This document shows, in pieces, positions 8,795-19,247 of a stretch of DNA of 64,000 bases. The stretch's first letter is position 1, and each line of letters opens with the position of its first letter. The notes beneath the pieces are model-generated. The model saw only the letters and a list, made by a program, of their open reading frames with translations, searched no databases and was not told the origin of the DNA. Source of the stretch: Chondrus crispus. Its lineage: Eukaryota > Rhodophyta > Florideophyceae > Gigartinales > Gigartinaceae. Both the position numbers and the translations under genes were made by a program. The DNA lies in the NCBI RefSeq assembly GCF_000350225.1, contig NW_005178735.1, forward strand, positions 215,379-279,378, written 5' to 3'.

Positions 8795-10514
8795 CACTAT
8801 GTATCTGGGGCGAGAGAAGATCAAGCTCGAGCCGTAGGCTCGAGTTGCCGAAGGGCGGCTTGGACAGCTCTAGGAAGCGTTCCGAGAGAAAGAGTGTGAG
8901 CGGGATATACCTATGCGGTTGTCCCGCTGAAGTAGAACATCTAGTAGTTATCCATCAAGGTTGTACCGGTTCCTTGTACGGAGCAAAACGTTTATTATCT
9001 AGTCGGTGTTCGAAAAGTAGCTAACGTCGCAATTCACCAGTAATGCAGAGGTTTGGTAATGCATTCCCTACTCCGAGTTGCAGGTGTCCGAGGTGAACAC
9101 GTTGCCTCACTATTATATCCATCAGGTGAACGAATGCTAATACGAAAACATTAGAAAGCAGGATGTGATATGCTTTTTTTAATCTTCGAAGGCTACGGAG
9201 GTATCCGGACGCAGGTAATCGTACGTTTTGGGTCATGAATCGAGAGACTGGATAATAGATATGCATTTCACTCCTGCGGGTGTTTTGAAGCAGTTTTGAA
9301 GCAGTGAAAAAGGAGGATTTTTGACAAGCACAGTAAATATGGAGTCGTGTTCATTGTCGAACATCTGTGAGTTTAGTGCACCTAAAAGGAATAATTAATA
9401 TATATAAAAAAGAGTCTGCCCCCGTGATAGACCACCGATCGACGGAACACGACGTTTTCGGGAACGAAAAGGACGCATATATTGAAAAATTGAAAAGTTT
9501 ACGTCGAGTGAATCGCCACAGTGTAGAATGCAACTAAAAAACAGAAAAGAGAGAGGACGTGTGGTATAAGGAAGAGGTGAAGATTTTTTTTGGAGTGGAT
9601 ATTATTGGAAAAAAGCATGGGAAGGTAACACGTGTTATACTGTATTGAAAGCTTCGAAACGGGCTTTTTTACTCACAACATGCGGCATCAAAACTAAGGA
9701 CAATTGATGTCCTCGGTATGCAACGTAAGATGACTGGCGAGAGAGAATGCCGCACGACAGTCTGTGCATAGTGAGACACGCTCAACAAGGAACGATCATG
9801 TGGCGTGCAAAACAACAGTAAGTAAGCTGTCACATGGGAGAGTATTTTAGATAGGCGAGACCGAAGGCACTGTTGATCCTATTGCATGCCGTCATGGAGT
9901 CGAAGGTTGCATATATGCAAAGGATTGGCTAGGCATGCAGAGAACAGATGACTTTTCTTCTCTGAAACGTTGTTGATGTACTACATCAGATTCTGCACGT
10001 TGTTGCTTCCGTATCGTGAATGGTACGAGTTTTGTTGGAAACCGACCCCTGGAGAATGCCTTGACCGCTGTTTCGTATAACTGTTTACATCGGTTGCAAT
10101 GGTTCACTGAATATGAATGGTATGTGTTTCGATGGACAACATAGAAAAGGTTGGTGGCATTATCGACGGTGCTAGTACAAACGAATTGGCCATTTGGCGA
10201 GTGATGGTTGGCTAACAAGTCAGATAGAGTATAAACGAATGGTGGACAAGGATTTGATATGACGTCCAACTGAATCGCAGAGATGCGCCGCCCGGACAAT
10301 TAGCGAATCAGAATGCCCTCCACGCCCAGTAAAGATTTTCGCCGACCGCCGGTCACATACCCAGATCCCCTCTCAACTCCTTTAACAACAACGCCTTCTC
10401 CCAACTCCGCAGCCGCCGCCCTGAGCATTCGACCCCCGTACCCCCACCCCCCCCTACCTCCACAAACACAACTTCAGTTCAATTCTTCCCCCCACCCCCA
10501 CCCAAAACCACACA
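8795..10514. other. Long intergenic region, no gene recognised
   Basis: About 1.7 kb between the divergent CDCA7-like and phosphoglycerate mutase genes. Close to the first lies a dyad CTCGAGCC-GTA-GGCTCGAG at 8826-8844. A short direct duplication (TTTTGAAGCAG twice) lies near 9285-9303. ATTGG at 10185-10189 and a C/A-rich leader from about 10,330 precede the mutase ATG. Open frames here (9892-10299 minus, 10313-10702 plus) lack recognisable domains and look random. Confidence 0.5.
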
Positions 10515-12251
10515 ATGGCATCCTCAAGCGCCGCTCCCACCACAATGAAGCTCTCCCCCAAGCCCGGCTTCACCAAGCCATCCGGCCCCGTCGCCCTTAT
10601 CATCATGGACGGCGTCGGCCAAGCCCCCGACACCGCATGGAACGCCGTCACCCAATCTCGCACCCCCTTCCTCGACAAGCTCATGTCCGGCGAGGGCCCT
10701 GACGGCGCCACCGCCCTCTTCACTGAGCTCGACGCCTCCGGCAAGTCCGTGGGCCTCCCGACTATGGGCGACATGGGCAACTCTGAAGTCGGACACAACG
10801 CCCTCGGCGCGGGGCGCGTCTTCGATCAAGGAGCAAAGCTCGTCAACAAAGCCTTCAGCAGTGGCGATTTCAAGTCCGACGTCTGGAAATGGCTCATGGA
10901 GCCGCTCACCGACGGCGCCACTCTCCATCTCCTCGGCTTGTATTCTGACGGTAATGTGCATGCCCATGTCAACCATGTGTTCCAGCTCATCGATGGCGCC
11001 ATCGATGACGGCGCGAAGCGCATTCGCGTCCATGTGCTCGCTGATGGCCGCGATGTCAGCGAGCGCTCGGCCCTGGACTACTTCGGCCCGCTAGAGAAGC
11101 GCCTCGAAGCGATCCGTGAGTCCGGCGTCGACGTCCGCGTCGCAAGCGGCGGCGGTCGTATGGTGTGCACCATGGATAGGTATGAGGCCGATTGGGGAAT
11201 GGTCGAGAGAGGCTGGGCCGCCCATTGTTTGGGCGATACCGAAAACATTCAGACCTTTTCTTCCTCAGTTGACGCCGTGCAGGGCTTTTACAAGGATGAA
11301 AAGATGACTGATCAGTACTTTCCGCCGTTCGTCGTCGTGGATGACAACGGCGATGCCGTCGGACCCATTCAGGATAACGACTCAGTGCTGTTCTGGAACT
11401 TCCGCGGCGATCGCGCCATCGAGATCTCGACCGCATTCGAGGCTGAAGAGGGTGAGTTTACCCACTTTGATCGCAAGCGCGTCCCGAAGGTCCGCTACGC
11501 CGGCATGATGCAGTATGATGGCGACGCTGGTATTCCGAAGCGCTTCCTCGTCTCGTCACCTCAGATCGAGCGCACTGTCGCTGAGTATGTCGTGAAGAAC
11601 GGCATGAAGCGTTTCTCCGTGTCGGAGACGCAGAAGTACGGCCACGTCACATACTTTTACAACGGGAATCGGGCCGCCAAGTTCGACGAGAACATGGAGA
11701 AATACACGTGCGTGCCGTCGTACAAGCAGCGCGAGCAGACCAGGCCCTGGATGAAGGCAGCTGAGATCTCGGACGAGATCGTTAAGGATCTTGACGAGTT
11801 TAAGCCGGATCTTATGGTCGTCAACTATGCTAATGGAGACATGGTGGGGCACACGGGGCACATGATTGCCGCGCGTATGGCGATGGAATGCGTGGATCTG
11901 TGCCTCGCGCGTGTCATACCGGAGATTATTAGCCGCGGAGGGGTAGTAGTGCTCACCGCCGATCATGGCAATTGCGATATCATGGCCGAGTGCGGAAAGG
12001 ACGGAAATCCGAAGCCGGGGTCGCAGCCTGAAGGATGGAGGGCGAAGGTGTCGCACACGAAGCAACAAGTGCCGTGCGTGGTGACTGGGAATGGGATTGA
12101 AAACTACGAGCTCAACGAATCTGCACGGTGGGGCGACGACCCGGACTGCAAGGCTGCGGGTATTGCTAACCTGGGAGCTACAGTACTCAACTTGCTGGGG
12201 TTAGAGGAGCCCTCTGACTTCCTGCCATCGATCCTTAAAGCGAAGGCGTAA
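10515..12251 (+). CDS. 2,3-bisphosphoglycerate-independent phosphoglycerate mutase
   Basis: Interconverts 3- and 2-phosphoglycerate in glycolysis; the Mn-dependent alkaline-phosphatase-superfamily enzyme typical of plants and algae. 578 residues, slightly over the usual ~510-560, single exon. The nucleophile is Ser90 in GDMGNSEVGH, and IIMDGVG near residue 32 supplies a metal-binding Asp. Other hallmarks are HVLADGRDV, SGGGRMVCTMDRYEADW, FWNFRGDRAIE, KYGHVTYFYNGN, NYANGDMVGHTG and TADHGNCDIM. The first ~20 residues do not look like a strong transit peptide, suggesting a cytosolic form. ATG 10515 follows an A-rich CCACACA context. Codon use is strongly C-biased at the 5' end. Confidence 0.95.
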   Translation: MASSSAAPTTMKLSPKPGFTKPSGPVALIIMDGVGQAPDTAWNAVTQSRTPFLDKLMSGEGPDGATALFTELDASGKSVGLPTMGDMGNSEVGHNALGAGRVFDQGAKLVNKAFSSGDFKSDVWKWLMEPLTDGATLHLLGLYSDGNVHAHVNHVFQLIDGAIDDGAKRIRVHVLADGRDVSERSALDYFGPLEKRLEAIRESGVDVRVASGGGRMVCTMDRYEADWGMVERGWAAHCLGDTENIQTFSSSVDAVQGFYKDEKMTDQYFPPFVVVDDNGDAVGPIQDNDSVLFWNFRGDRAIEISTAFEAEEGEFTHFDRKRVPKVRYAGMMQYDGDAGIPKRFLVSSPQIERTVAEYVVKNGMKRFSVSETQKYGHVTYFYNGNRAAKFDENMEKYTCVPSYKQREQTRPWMKAAEISDEIVKDLDEFKPDLMVVNYANGDMVGHTGHMIAARMAMECVDLCLARVIPEIISRGGVVVLTADHGNCDIMAECGKDGNPKPGSQPEGWRAKVSHTKQQVPCVVTGNGIENYELNESARWGDDPDCKAAGIANLGATVLNLLGLEEPSDFLPSILKAKA

Positions 12252-12462
12252 GGTATGTCTTCAACTGAGTGGACGACTTGCCTAGTGAAATTTAGTGCGT
12301 TTTCCCTGATTTTGTTTGTAACTGACTGCAACGGGAGCGTTGAGTTAGATCTAGTTGGATAATAAGGTAAAGATGTTGCGAGATAAAATTGACACAAATG
12401 TGAGAGTGAGCTGGCGGTGAGATTAGTACGAGATGAATGTGGAATAACAAAACTGTTAGGTC

Positions 12463-13188
12463 TTATTCGTTTTCAAACGGGATAACGCGCCCCAAAATGG
12501 CCTCCTCCCTAATCGAGGCGAGCATCCTCGGGATTTCCTTAAACACCTTCCGCTCGACCAAGTACATAGGGAAGAGTGGAAACGGCATGGCGACGAGTTC
12601 ATAATCGAGTCTCACTCCCCCCTCGACCTCGCTAACCGAATAACTCCCGACAAACTCCGAAAAGTCTCTCCCCTCGACCCTCGAGAAGGAAATAAATCTG
12701 TCCTCCTCCCTCTCGTGCACCTGGACCAGCATGCGCGATCTGAGTCCGAGCTTGTTCGAAATGATGCCGACCTGGTCCAGATACACGACGCCATCGCGGT
12801 CCTCGACGGTGCTGGACACGATGTTGGGCATGTAGCGCTCGATGCGGTCGTACGACGTGAGGACGCGCCACACGCGCGCAGGCGTGGCCGCGATGTCGAC
12901 GCCGCCAACCACGCGGCGGCGGCGGCGGCCCAGTGACTCCGCGCGCAGCGAGACCTTGACGGGGTGGTGGCGGTCCGCCGGCACGGTGGACGGCACCCGG
13001 ATCACCTCGTCCTTGAGGACGCCGGCCGCGGAAGTCGCGCAGAGAGGGGGATGGGGGGCCGCCACGCGGCGCGCCGTGCGGCAAGGCGTGGCCGCCACGC
13101 GGTTGCGCCGGCGCGCGTGGGCCAGCGGCGGCGGGCGCGCGGAGAGACGGACGGGGAGAGAGGCTTGGAAAGCAGGGCGCCGAGACAT
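12463..13188 (-). CDS. Plastid COQ10/START-like (SRPBCC, polyketide cyclase) protein
   Basis: 241 residues from the ATG at 13188; an open stretch of 59 codons upstream has no good start. Residues 1-60 are Arg/Ala/Pro-rich, a likely transit peptide. The SRPBCC ligand-binding fold spans about residues 95-220: VVGGVDIAATPARVWRVLTS, YDRIERYMPNIVSS, then alternating strands with LDQVGIISNKLGL and SVSEVEGGVRLDYELVAMP. Plastid relatives in plants and cyanobacteria of this 'coenzyme Q-binding / polyketide cyclase' family bind hydrophobic ligands; the ligand here is unknown. The stop lies ~210 bp from the mutase stop, so the two genes are convergent. Confidence 0.78.
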   Translation of the reverse strand: MSRRPAFQASLPVRLSARPPPLAHARRRNRVAATPCRTARRVAAPHPPLCATSAAGVLKDEVIRVPSTVPADRHHPVKVSLRAESLGRRRRRVVGGVDIAATPARVWRVLTSYDRIERYMPNIVSSTVEDRDGVVYLDQVGIISNKLGLRSRMLVQVHEREEDRFISFSRVEGRDFSEFVGSYSVSEVEGGVRLDYELVAMPFPLFPMYLVERKVFKEIPRMLASIREEAILGRVIPFENE

Positions 13189-13692
13189 TGTGGGGTGAGG
13201 TGCGGATGAAGGGCGGGAGAGAGGGAGTGCTCGTTGTTGAAGGTGAGGGTCGCGGGAGAGGGCTTTGAGGACTTTGGGCGTTGACGGTGAGAGCACCGCC
13301 AGGTGCGGTGGGGGACGCGGAGATTGAGGCAGATTGGTGATTCCCGCGCCTTTCGCCTGTGGCATGGGCGATCGTGGGAACGTTGAAAATTATGCAGAAA
13401 CACTCTTGGCCGAACACCTGGCGCGTTGTGACTGGCCCACTCTCAACGGCGTGTGGTGCTCCCGTAATTATGTTTTCTCGAATGTAATTCCTTTTCAGTT
13501 CGTATGATCCGCCCGTCGGCGGACACCTGTCCGGCCGCCGGCGACGTCGCCTGCCGCCGATGCCATTGTCCCCCTGACCATCTCTCTCAACGTTTTCTCT
13601 CGCAGCCCCCATTCCCAACCTCGCTATTCTCGCCCGCAACATCCATTGCATCGCAAACTTGTCCGCTTGCGCCGCCAGTTGCAATCTAAGAA
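13189..13692. promoter_or_regulatory. Divergent promoter region of the START-like and eL31 genes
   Basis: About 500 bp between two divergent starts. The part next to eL31 (13,560-13,690) is pyrimidine-rich (CTCTCTCAACGTTTTCTCTCGC), as is common at ribosomal protein gene starts. No clear TATA box. Nothing else recognised. Confidence 0.4.
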
Positions 13693-14339
13693 ATGGTAAG
13701 TCGTTCCTTCACCCATCCTGTCCGAATCTGCTCTCCGCCGCTTTCGATGCCGATCGATCCCGCGACAAGGCCTGCACCCCCGACGACGCCGGTAGTGCCA
13801 GGCCGCCGTCCGGTCACGCTTGCTTCCATGTTGAGAAGAATTGATCTGCGACAATGTGTGAATCGCCGGGTGCGCAACGCCTCGGGCGGAAGAGCGAATG
13901 CAGCGACCTATTCGGTGATCCGAGCGCCGCCCCGACCCCCCCCCCACCCCTACGAGACTAACCCTCCCTCTCTCCACGCGGCACACAAAAGGCCAAGGAC
14001 AGAAAGCCGAAAGGCTCCGAGGTCGTGACGCGCGACTACACGATCCACCTGCACCCGAAGCTGCGCAAGTACGGCTTTAAGCGCAAGGCGCCGCGCGCGG
14101 TCAAGGTCATCCGTGATTTTGCGACCAAGACAATGGGCACGTCGGACGTGCGCGTGGACACGCGCCTCAACAAGGAGATCTGGAAGACCGGCGTGCGCAA
14201 CGTGCCCTACCGCATCCGCGTCCGCCTCTCCCGCAAGAGGAACGACGACGAGGACGCAAAGGAACCGCTCTACACCCTCGCCAGCTACGTACCCGTCACC
14301 ACCTTCAAGGGCCTCCAGACCGTTACCATCGAGGAGTAG
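13693..14339 (+). CDS. RPL31: 60S ribosomal protein eL31, one intron directly after the ATG
   Basis: Exon 1 is only the start codon (13693-13695), followed by GTAAGT. Exon 2 runs 13992-14339, after an acceptor CACACAAAAG. The intron is 296 bp, phase 0. The product is 116 residues, against 125 in human. It begins [20 protein letters not shown] and matches eL31 throughout ([54 protein letters not shown]). It sits at the exit tunnel rim of the large subunit. Exon 2 lacks its own plausible start upstream of VVTRDYTIH, and the spliced frame is continuous, which supports the intron model. A one-codon first exon is unusual but known for ribosomal protein genes. Confidence 0.93.
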
Positions 14340-14577
14340 GCGCGGCCGCTAATTTTACATAAAACGTTTCGCTTGTCGGTGGTGTCAACTTGTCCAATTG
14401 TCTCCCTTGCGTCCCGCTTGTTGTGCGTAGGTGAAAGGATACGATTTCATCATATGAAGCCGTTGCAGCAGCCCTGTTACTTCGATAATTGCCGGAAAAT
14501 AGTGTCCTGCATGAAGAGCCCTACTGAGTTAATTCAAATTCACATGCTTGCTAACATTCTAAAGCGCAGTGAAGCTA

Positions 14578-17172
14578 TCATTGCAAACCCGACGAATTAG
14601 TGCTACCGGTGATGCTTTCCAGGTCGTTGCGCACGGACTCAAGCTCTCGCAGCAGGTCGCTTCCGCGGATCCCCCTCGTCTCGCGCACGACGACCCCCCG
14701 TCCGACCGGTTGCCGCGGCCGCATTCGAGCCGGCGCCTCCCGCGGCACGCGCTCCCTCCGAATAATCCGACTGTTGCGCGACGCCTCTGCCAGCCCGCGT
14801 TGCGCCCGCATCTGCCTGCGGAACTTGCGGAACGAGGACGTGATCGAGCCAAAGTCCTCCGTCGCCTCGAGCGAATGGTCCGGGAACAGCCGCCCGTCCG
14901 TCGCGTCCAGAGTCACGTCCACAGAGCTCTCGTCCCCGGCCATGTGCGGCGGGCTACGCTTCTCGCGCGGGCCTTCCGAGGGCTCGCTCGTCGTCTGAGT
15001 CGCGCTCTCGCTCTGTTCAGAGGGGAGGGGGGCGGGGCCACTTTCTTGAAACATCGAGTCCTCCTCCTTGTTCAGAGCGATCAGCATCCCTGTTTGGACG
15101 TCCCGCACCGCATCTAGCTGCTCTCGAATCAACGCACCCCATCGGACTTGCCGCTGCTGCTCCGTTCCGTAGGATGCTTTTGAGGATTCAGGGTGCCTCT
15201 CGGGGGTCGAATCGATCTCCGTGTGGATGTCCCGCAGTTGTGTTGACACAGATGTTAGAATTGGCTGCACGTGCGGTTTCAGAGCCCAGGTGTTCTCACG
15301 CATATTTTCTACCACGGCCTCGAGCCGAACCACTCTCTCTTTCCAAAGCGCACGGGCCCCGAGTAGTTCAGGGAGCAAGTCGTCTGCTGCTGCCTCGCTT
15401 TCGTTGTCATCGTCGTTAACGACGTGCGTTGGAGCCTTGTCTAAGTCATCCTGATTTGGTGCTTTCTCAGCCTGAGGCAGTCTTGAAACAAGTGGCGCAG
15501 GCAGCACTGCACCTCCACTCGTAGTCGCTTGACGCTGCACTGTAGTCTCAAACTCCAGTTGCCGTCGAACTGTAGAAGGTTCAGGGTCTTGAAGGGCTCC
15601 GTTTAGGTCATTTGCCTGGGATTGACCCGTTGGCCTTGCTGCTTGCGAAGTGCTTGCCGGAGCTGGTGCAGATTGCACAATCCGCTGAACGTTTTTACCC
15701 CGCGTTTCTACGACCGTGGGATTGAGCACCTGCGGCTCTGGTGTTGGTGAGGACCCACTCCCGCTCTCAGGAGAGACAGAGTGCTCGCGTGAAGAGCGCC
15801 TCTTCTTCTTCCTGACCGAAGCTTCAAGTAAGGCATCCAGCGCCGCATTCTTCTTCGCTTCCCTTGCCGTAAACTCCAAATCCCTTGTATGCAGCAAATC
15901 CTCTTTCAAATCAATGGTCGTCTTCAAGTTGTGTAAGCTGGCCTTCTCCTCGTCGAGGTCCCTCTGTCTTTGCTCAACAGCCTTCTCCCTCTCTCCCACC
16001 GCCGCATGAGCCCTTTGAATGCTGCGCTCTCTCCGCACAAGCATCTTTTCTCCTTGCATAACTGCGCTCTCCTTCCTCCTCCTTCTCTGGTCCGCCTCGA
16101 TAACATCAGACTCTTTCAACCTCACACTCTCCTCCCTCCGATCCAGGTCTGTCCGGTTGCTCTCAATCTCCGCCCACGCCTTGTCGACATCGCTCTGGAC
16201 GGCGTTTAAGCTCTGCTGCGCGACATCCAGCCTGCCTTCCGCTGACTTGAGACTCCTCTCCCTCACCCTCAAAGCGCCCTCTTCCTTCTTCATCTGCTTC
16301 TCCAACTGCTCCAGGCGGGCTTCCCGGGCGTCTTGCGCCTCCCTCTGCCCCCTGAGAGCGCGGACCATAGCGCAAAGCTCGCGGACGGCGACAATAGCCT
16401 CCGCTGCCACAAGCTGCGGCGTAGCATCCTCCGCAGCGCCATCCGGTAGTTCACTTGCCGTCCCTCGCCCTTCCTCCGCAAGCAAGATGGCAAACTCCCC
16501 TACGAAGCGCCTCATCGGTTGCACGACGTCCTCAAACTGCAATAATCTTTCCACTCTCTCCTCCCCTTCTCTGACAGCTCTTTCCTTGTTCCCAATTTCC
16601 TTATCCCTCTTCCGAACTTCTCTCTCAAGCATCTCGAGCTTATCAGCGGCCGTTCGCAGCACATCTCCCTCCTCGGCAACCTTCGCAGCCCTTTCCTCCG
16701 CCGCGGTGGACACCCTCTCGACCTTCCTCAAGCGCTCCTCGGCCTCCTCGAGCGCGGCGAGCATCTCCTCCTTGCGCTTCTCTGTCTCCCGGAGCATGTC
16801 CTGCTTCTCCCTGAGCTTCCTCTCGACAGCCGCGGCATTGCGCAGCGTGCCGCGCAGCGCCGAGACCTTCTTCTTCAGGCTCTGCTCGCGCTGGCGCAGG
16901 CGCGACTCGCTCTCGGATAGCTTCTCGTGGCGCGACGTGACAGCCTCAAGCAGCGAGGCCATCTCGGAGCGCGCGGTCGACTCGAGGCGTGACAGCGAGT
17001 GCGTTCGCGTCTGCAGTGCGGAGAGACGGTGCGACAGGCGGGCCTCAGCCTGCGACAGCTCGTGCGCGCGCAGGTCGAGCGCGGCGGAGCGGTGCTGAAG
17101 TTGAGCAGCGTGGTGGTCGAGAAGGGAGGCGCGCGTGGGCGAGGGGGGCATCGCAGCGGTGGGTGCGGCCAT
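14578..17172 (-). CDS. Long coiled-coil protein of unknown function
   Basis: 864 residues from the ATG at 17172. From about residue 15 to 475 the sequence is nearly continuous heptad-like coiled coil (HRLSALQTRTHSLSRLEST, MLRETEKRKEEMLAALEEAE, and so on). A KKKRRSS basic patch follows near residue 480, then a disordered Ser/Pro/Thr region with TPEPQVLNP. A second short helical part (LLGARALWKERVVRLEAVV) leads to an Arg-rich stretch (RIIRRERVPREAPARMRPR) near the C-terminus. The layout resembles structural or nuclear-matrix coiled-coil proteins, but no family is assigned. It is divergent from CDC16 across ~420 bp. Its 3' end lies ~240 bp from that of eL31. Confidence 0.75.
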   Translation of the reverse strand: MAAPTAAMPPSPTRASLLDHHAAQLQHRSAALDLRAHELSQAEARLSHRLSALQTRTHSLSRLESTARSEMASLLEAVTSRHEKLSESESRLRQREQSLKKKVSALRGTLRNAAAVERKLREKQDMLRETEKRKEEMLAALEEAEERLRKVERVSTAAEERAAKVAEEGDVLRTAADKLEMLEREVRKRDKEIGNKERAVREGEERVERLLQFEDVVQPMRRFVGEFAILLAEEGRGTASELPDGAAEDATPQLVAAEAIVAVRELCAMVRALRGQREAQDAREARLEQLEKQMKKEEGALRVRERSLKSAEGRLDVAQQSLNAVQSDVDKAWAEIESNRTDLDRREESVRLKESDVIEADQRRRRKESAVMQGEKMLVRRERSIQRAHAAVGEREKAVEQRQRDLDEEKASLHNLKTTIDLKEDLLHTRDLEFTAREAKKNAALDALLEASVRKKKRRSSREHSVSPESGSGSSPTPEPQVLNPTVVETRGKNVQRIVQSAPAPASTSQAARPTGQSQANDLNGALQDPEPSTVRRQLEFETTVQRQATTSGGAVLPAPLVSRLPQAEKAPNQDDLDKAPTHVVNDDDNESEAAADDLLPELLGARALWKERVVRLEAVVENMRENTWALKPHVQPILTSVSTQLRDIHTEIDSTPERHPESSKASYGTEQQRQVRWGALIREQLDAVRDVQTGMLIALNKEEDSMFQESGPAPLPSEQSESATQTTSEPSEGPREKRSPPHMAGDESSVDVTLDATDGRLFPDHSLEATEDFGSITSSFRKFRRQMRAQRGLAEASRNSRIIRRERVPREAPARMRPRQPVGRGVVVRETRGIRGSDLLRELESVRNDLESITGSTNSSGLQ

Positions 17173-17591
17173 TGTGGCGGGCGGGACGGGGGGCAAGGAC
17201 AGAATGGGAGCGAGGTGATATGGCGAAGAGGATATGTAGTGGGGGTCGGTGAGAGTGCAAGTGACAAGGGAGGTGGGGATGGTGGGGACCCCCGACAGGT
17301 TTGTCGATCAGCACAGAAGACGTCTTCTGTGTAACGGCTACTGTAAGTGTGATTTTGCGAAAGCTGTTTTTGGAATAATTTTGAGGGGTGCGCGTGCATT
17401 ACAGAACCTGATTGGCGGAGAGCTTCGATCTTGACGAAATGCATTTTTATTGGATGTTTCTAATTACAGGTGTCAGCACTTTTTAAAATTAAAGCGTCCC
17501 TTCAAAAATTGAGCCATCGCGCGCTTTTTTCATCGCTCCACCCTCATCACCACCGATCCCTTCGTTCTCTCTCCCACCCCGCGTCCCAACC
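17173..17591. promoter_or_regulatory. Divergent promoter region with ATTGG boxes
   Basis: About 420 bp between the divergent coiled-coil and CDC16 starts. ATTGG occurs at 17411-17415 and 17449-17453. A TTTTTAAAATTAAAG stretch near 17,480 may serve as the AT-rich core element for CDC16. Confidence 0.4.
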
Positions 17592-19247
17592 ATGACATCC
17601 CCAACCGCTTGCGAGCCCGACCCTCCCCCTACCCAACCGCTGACCGCCTCTCTCAAGTCCGACCGCTACTTCACCCTCGGCCTCACGCACACGGCCCGCT
17701 TCTTCGCCGACAAAGCCGCCTCCACCTCCCCGACCCCACAGACTCTGCTCCGCCTCGCACGCCACTTTCTCTCCTCATCGCAGCCCCGCCGCGCGCTGCA
17801 CCTCCTCCAATCGCGCTCGCTCCACAAAACAAACCCCTCGGCCCGCCTCCTCTGCGCGCAAGCCCTCTTCCATCTCAACCAGCTGGACGAATGTCTCGTC
17901 ATCCTGGGCCCGGACGAGCCGTCCCTCCCCTCCGCAACCCTGTCCCCGCCCTCCCCCACGCCCCACGTCATCGACCAAGCCCTGGAGCATCTCTCCATCA
18001 ACCCCTCCTACTCCCCCCTGGGCCCCGAGATCGGCGCCGCGCTGTGCGTGCTCCGCGCCCGCGTGTACGAGGCCATGGACAACGCCGCCCCAGCCGTGCT
18101 GTGGTACAAGCGCGCGCTCGTCGCGGACATCTACTGCGTCGAGGCCTTCCACGCCCTCACGCAATCCGGCCTGGTCACACGCCACCACGCCGCCCGCTTC
18201 GTCTCGGACCTGCTCAACGACTCTGCGCGTCTCCCGCCGGAGCCGCTCGCCTTGTGGCTGCTGGAGTACTACTCGGCCGCCATCGACGCGGCCCACCCCC
18301 TCCCCGAGACCGCGCTCGCCGCAGACAACGTCGACGTCCTCAGCGTGCGCGCGCGCCGCCTGTACGACGTGCTCGACTTTTCCGCCTGCGTCGACGTGTG
18401 CAAGCGCATTCTGGACGTCGATCCGTTCGTCGCCGGGCCCATCTGGCACACCTATCTCGCGGCCCTGGTCGAGCTGGACGAACGCCAGCACCTCTTCGTG
18501 CTCGCCCACTCGCTGGTCGACCGCGATCCGAAGAGCGCCGTCAGCTGGATGGCCGTCGGCTACTACTACTTCGCGTGCGGCAAGGCCGAGGTCGCGCGTC
18601 GGTTTCTGCACAAGGCTACCACACTGGACGCACGGTTGGCTCCCGCGTGGGTCGCCGTGGGACACGCGTTCGGCGCGCAGGATGAGAGTGACCAGGCCAT
18701 GGGCGCGTACCGCACCGCGTCGCGCTTGTTTCCCGGCGCGCAGCAGCCCATGCTGTTCATGGGCATTGAGTACGCCAGGCAGAGCAGCCTGGGGCACGCG
18801 GCAATGCTCTTCCAGAGCGCGATGGAGGCGTGCCCGACAGACCCTGCTGCGCCGCACGAGCTTGGGGTCGTGGCGTATCGCAAGGGCGACATGGCGGGCG
18901 CCGTGGCACATTTTAGAAAAGCACTTGCGCTGTGGGGGGCCAAGGACGAAATGAGAGAGATGCCCAGCACTGGCGGGAGAAGAGCCGAAGCTGAGGAGGC
19001 GACGCTGTTCAATTTGGGGCACTGCTACCGGCGGTTGAGGGAGTTTAAGAACGCCAAGAGATGCTACGAGCGCGCGTTGGGGCTCCAACCAAGATCAGGG
19101 TCCACGTGCACGGCGTTGGGGATGACGCTGCATGCAATGATGGATGTGGAAGGAGCCGTGGTGATGTATCACCGGGCGCTGAGGTATTGCCCGGAGGACG
19201 CGAATTGTGGGGAACTGCTGGAGAGAGCGTTAGAGGATAGATGTTGA
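17592..19247 (+). CDS. CDC16: Anaphase-promoting complex subunit 6 (CDC16), TPR protein
   Basis: Scaffold subunit of the APC/C E3 ubiquitin ligase that drives the metaphase-anaphase transition. 551 residues, slightly shorter than the animal protein (~620). The whole protein is tetratricopeptide repeats. The most family-specific block is SWMAVGYYYFACGKAEVARRFLHKATTLDARLAPAWVAVGHAF, followed by DQAMGAYRTASRLFPG, MLFMGIEYARQSS and HELGVVAYRKGDMAGAVAHF, which aligns repeat by repeat with APC6. Additional repeats (LFNLGHCYRRLREFKNAKRCYERAL, TCTALGMTLHAMMDVEGAVVMYHRAL) close the superhelix. The N-terminal 30 residues are Pro-rich. Single exon, strongly GC-rich at third positions. Confidence 0.9.
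   Translation: MTSPTACEPDPPPTQPLTASLKSDRYFTLGLTHTARFFADKAASTSPTPQTLLRLARHFLSSSQPRRALHLLQSRSLHKTNPSARLLCAQALFHLNQLDECLVILGPDEPSLPSATLSPPSPTPHVIDQALEHLSINPSYSPLGPEIGAALCVLRARVYEAMDNAAPAVLWYKRALVADIYCVEAFHALTQSGLVTRHHAARFVSDLLNDSARLPPEPLALWLLEYYSAAIDAAHPLPETALAADNVDVLSVRARRLYDVLDFSACVDVCKRILDVDPFVAGPIWHTYLAALVELDERQHLFVLAHSLVDRDPKSAVSWMAVGYYYFACGKAEVARRFLHKATTLDARLAPAWVAVGHAFGAQDESDQAMGAYRTASRLFPGAQQPMLFMGIEYARQSSLGHAAMLFQSAMEACPTDPAAPHELGVVAYRKGDMAGAVAHFRKALALWGAKDEMREMPSTGGRRAEAEEATLFNLGHCYRRLREFKNAKRCYERALGLQPRSGSTCTALGMTLHAMMDVEGAVVMYHRALRYCPEDANCGELLERALEDRC

Noticed and set aside
10313-10702. Frame upstream of and overlapping the phosphoglycerate mutase start
   Set aside because: Pro/His-rich product of the C-rich leader in another frame; no domain.
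17775-19088. 437-codon frame antisense to CDC16
   Set aside because: Shadow of the strongly GC3-biased CDC16 gene; composition only, no domain.
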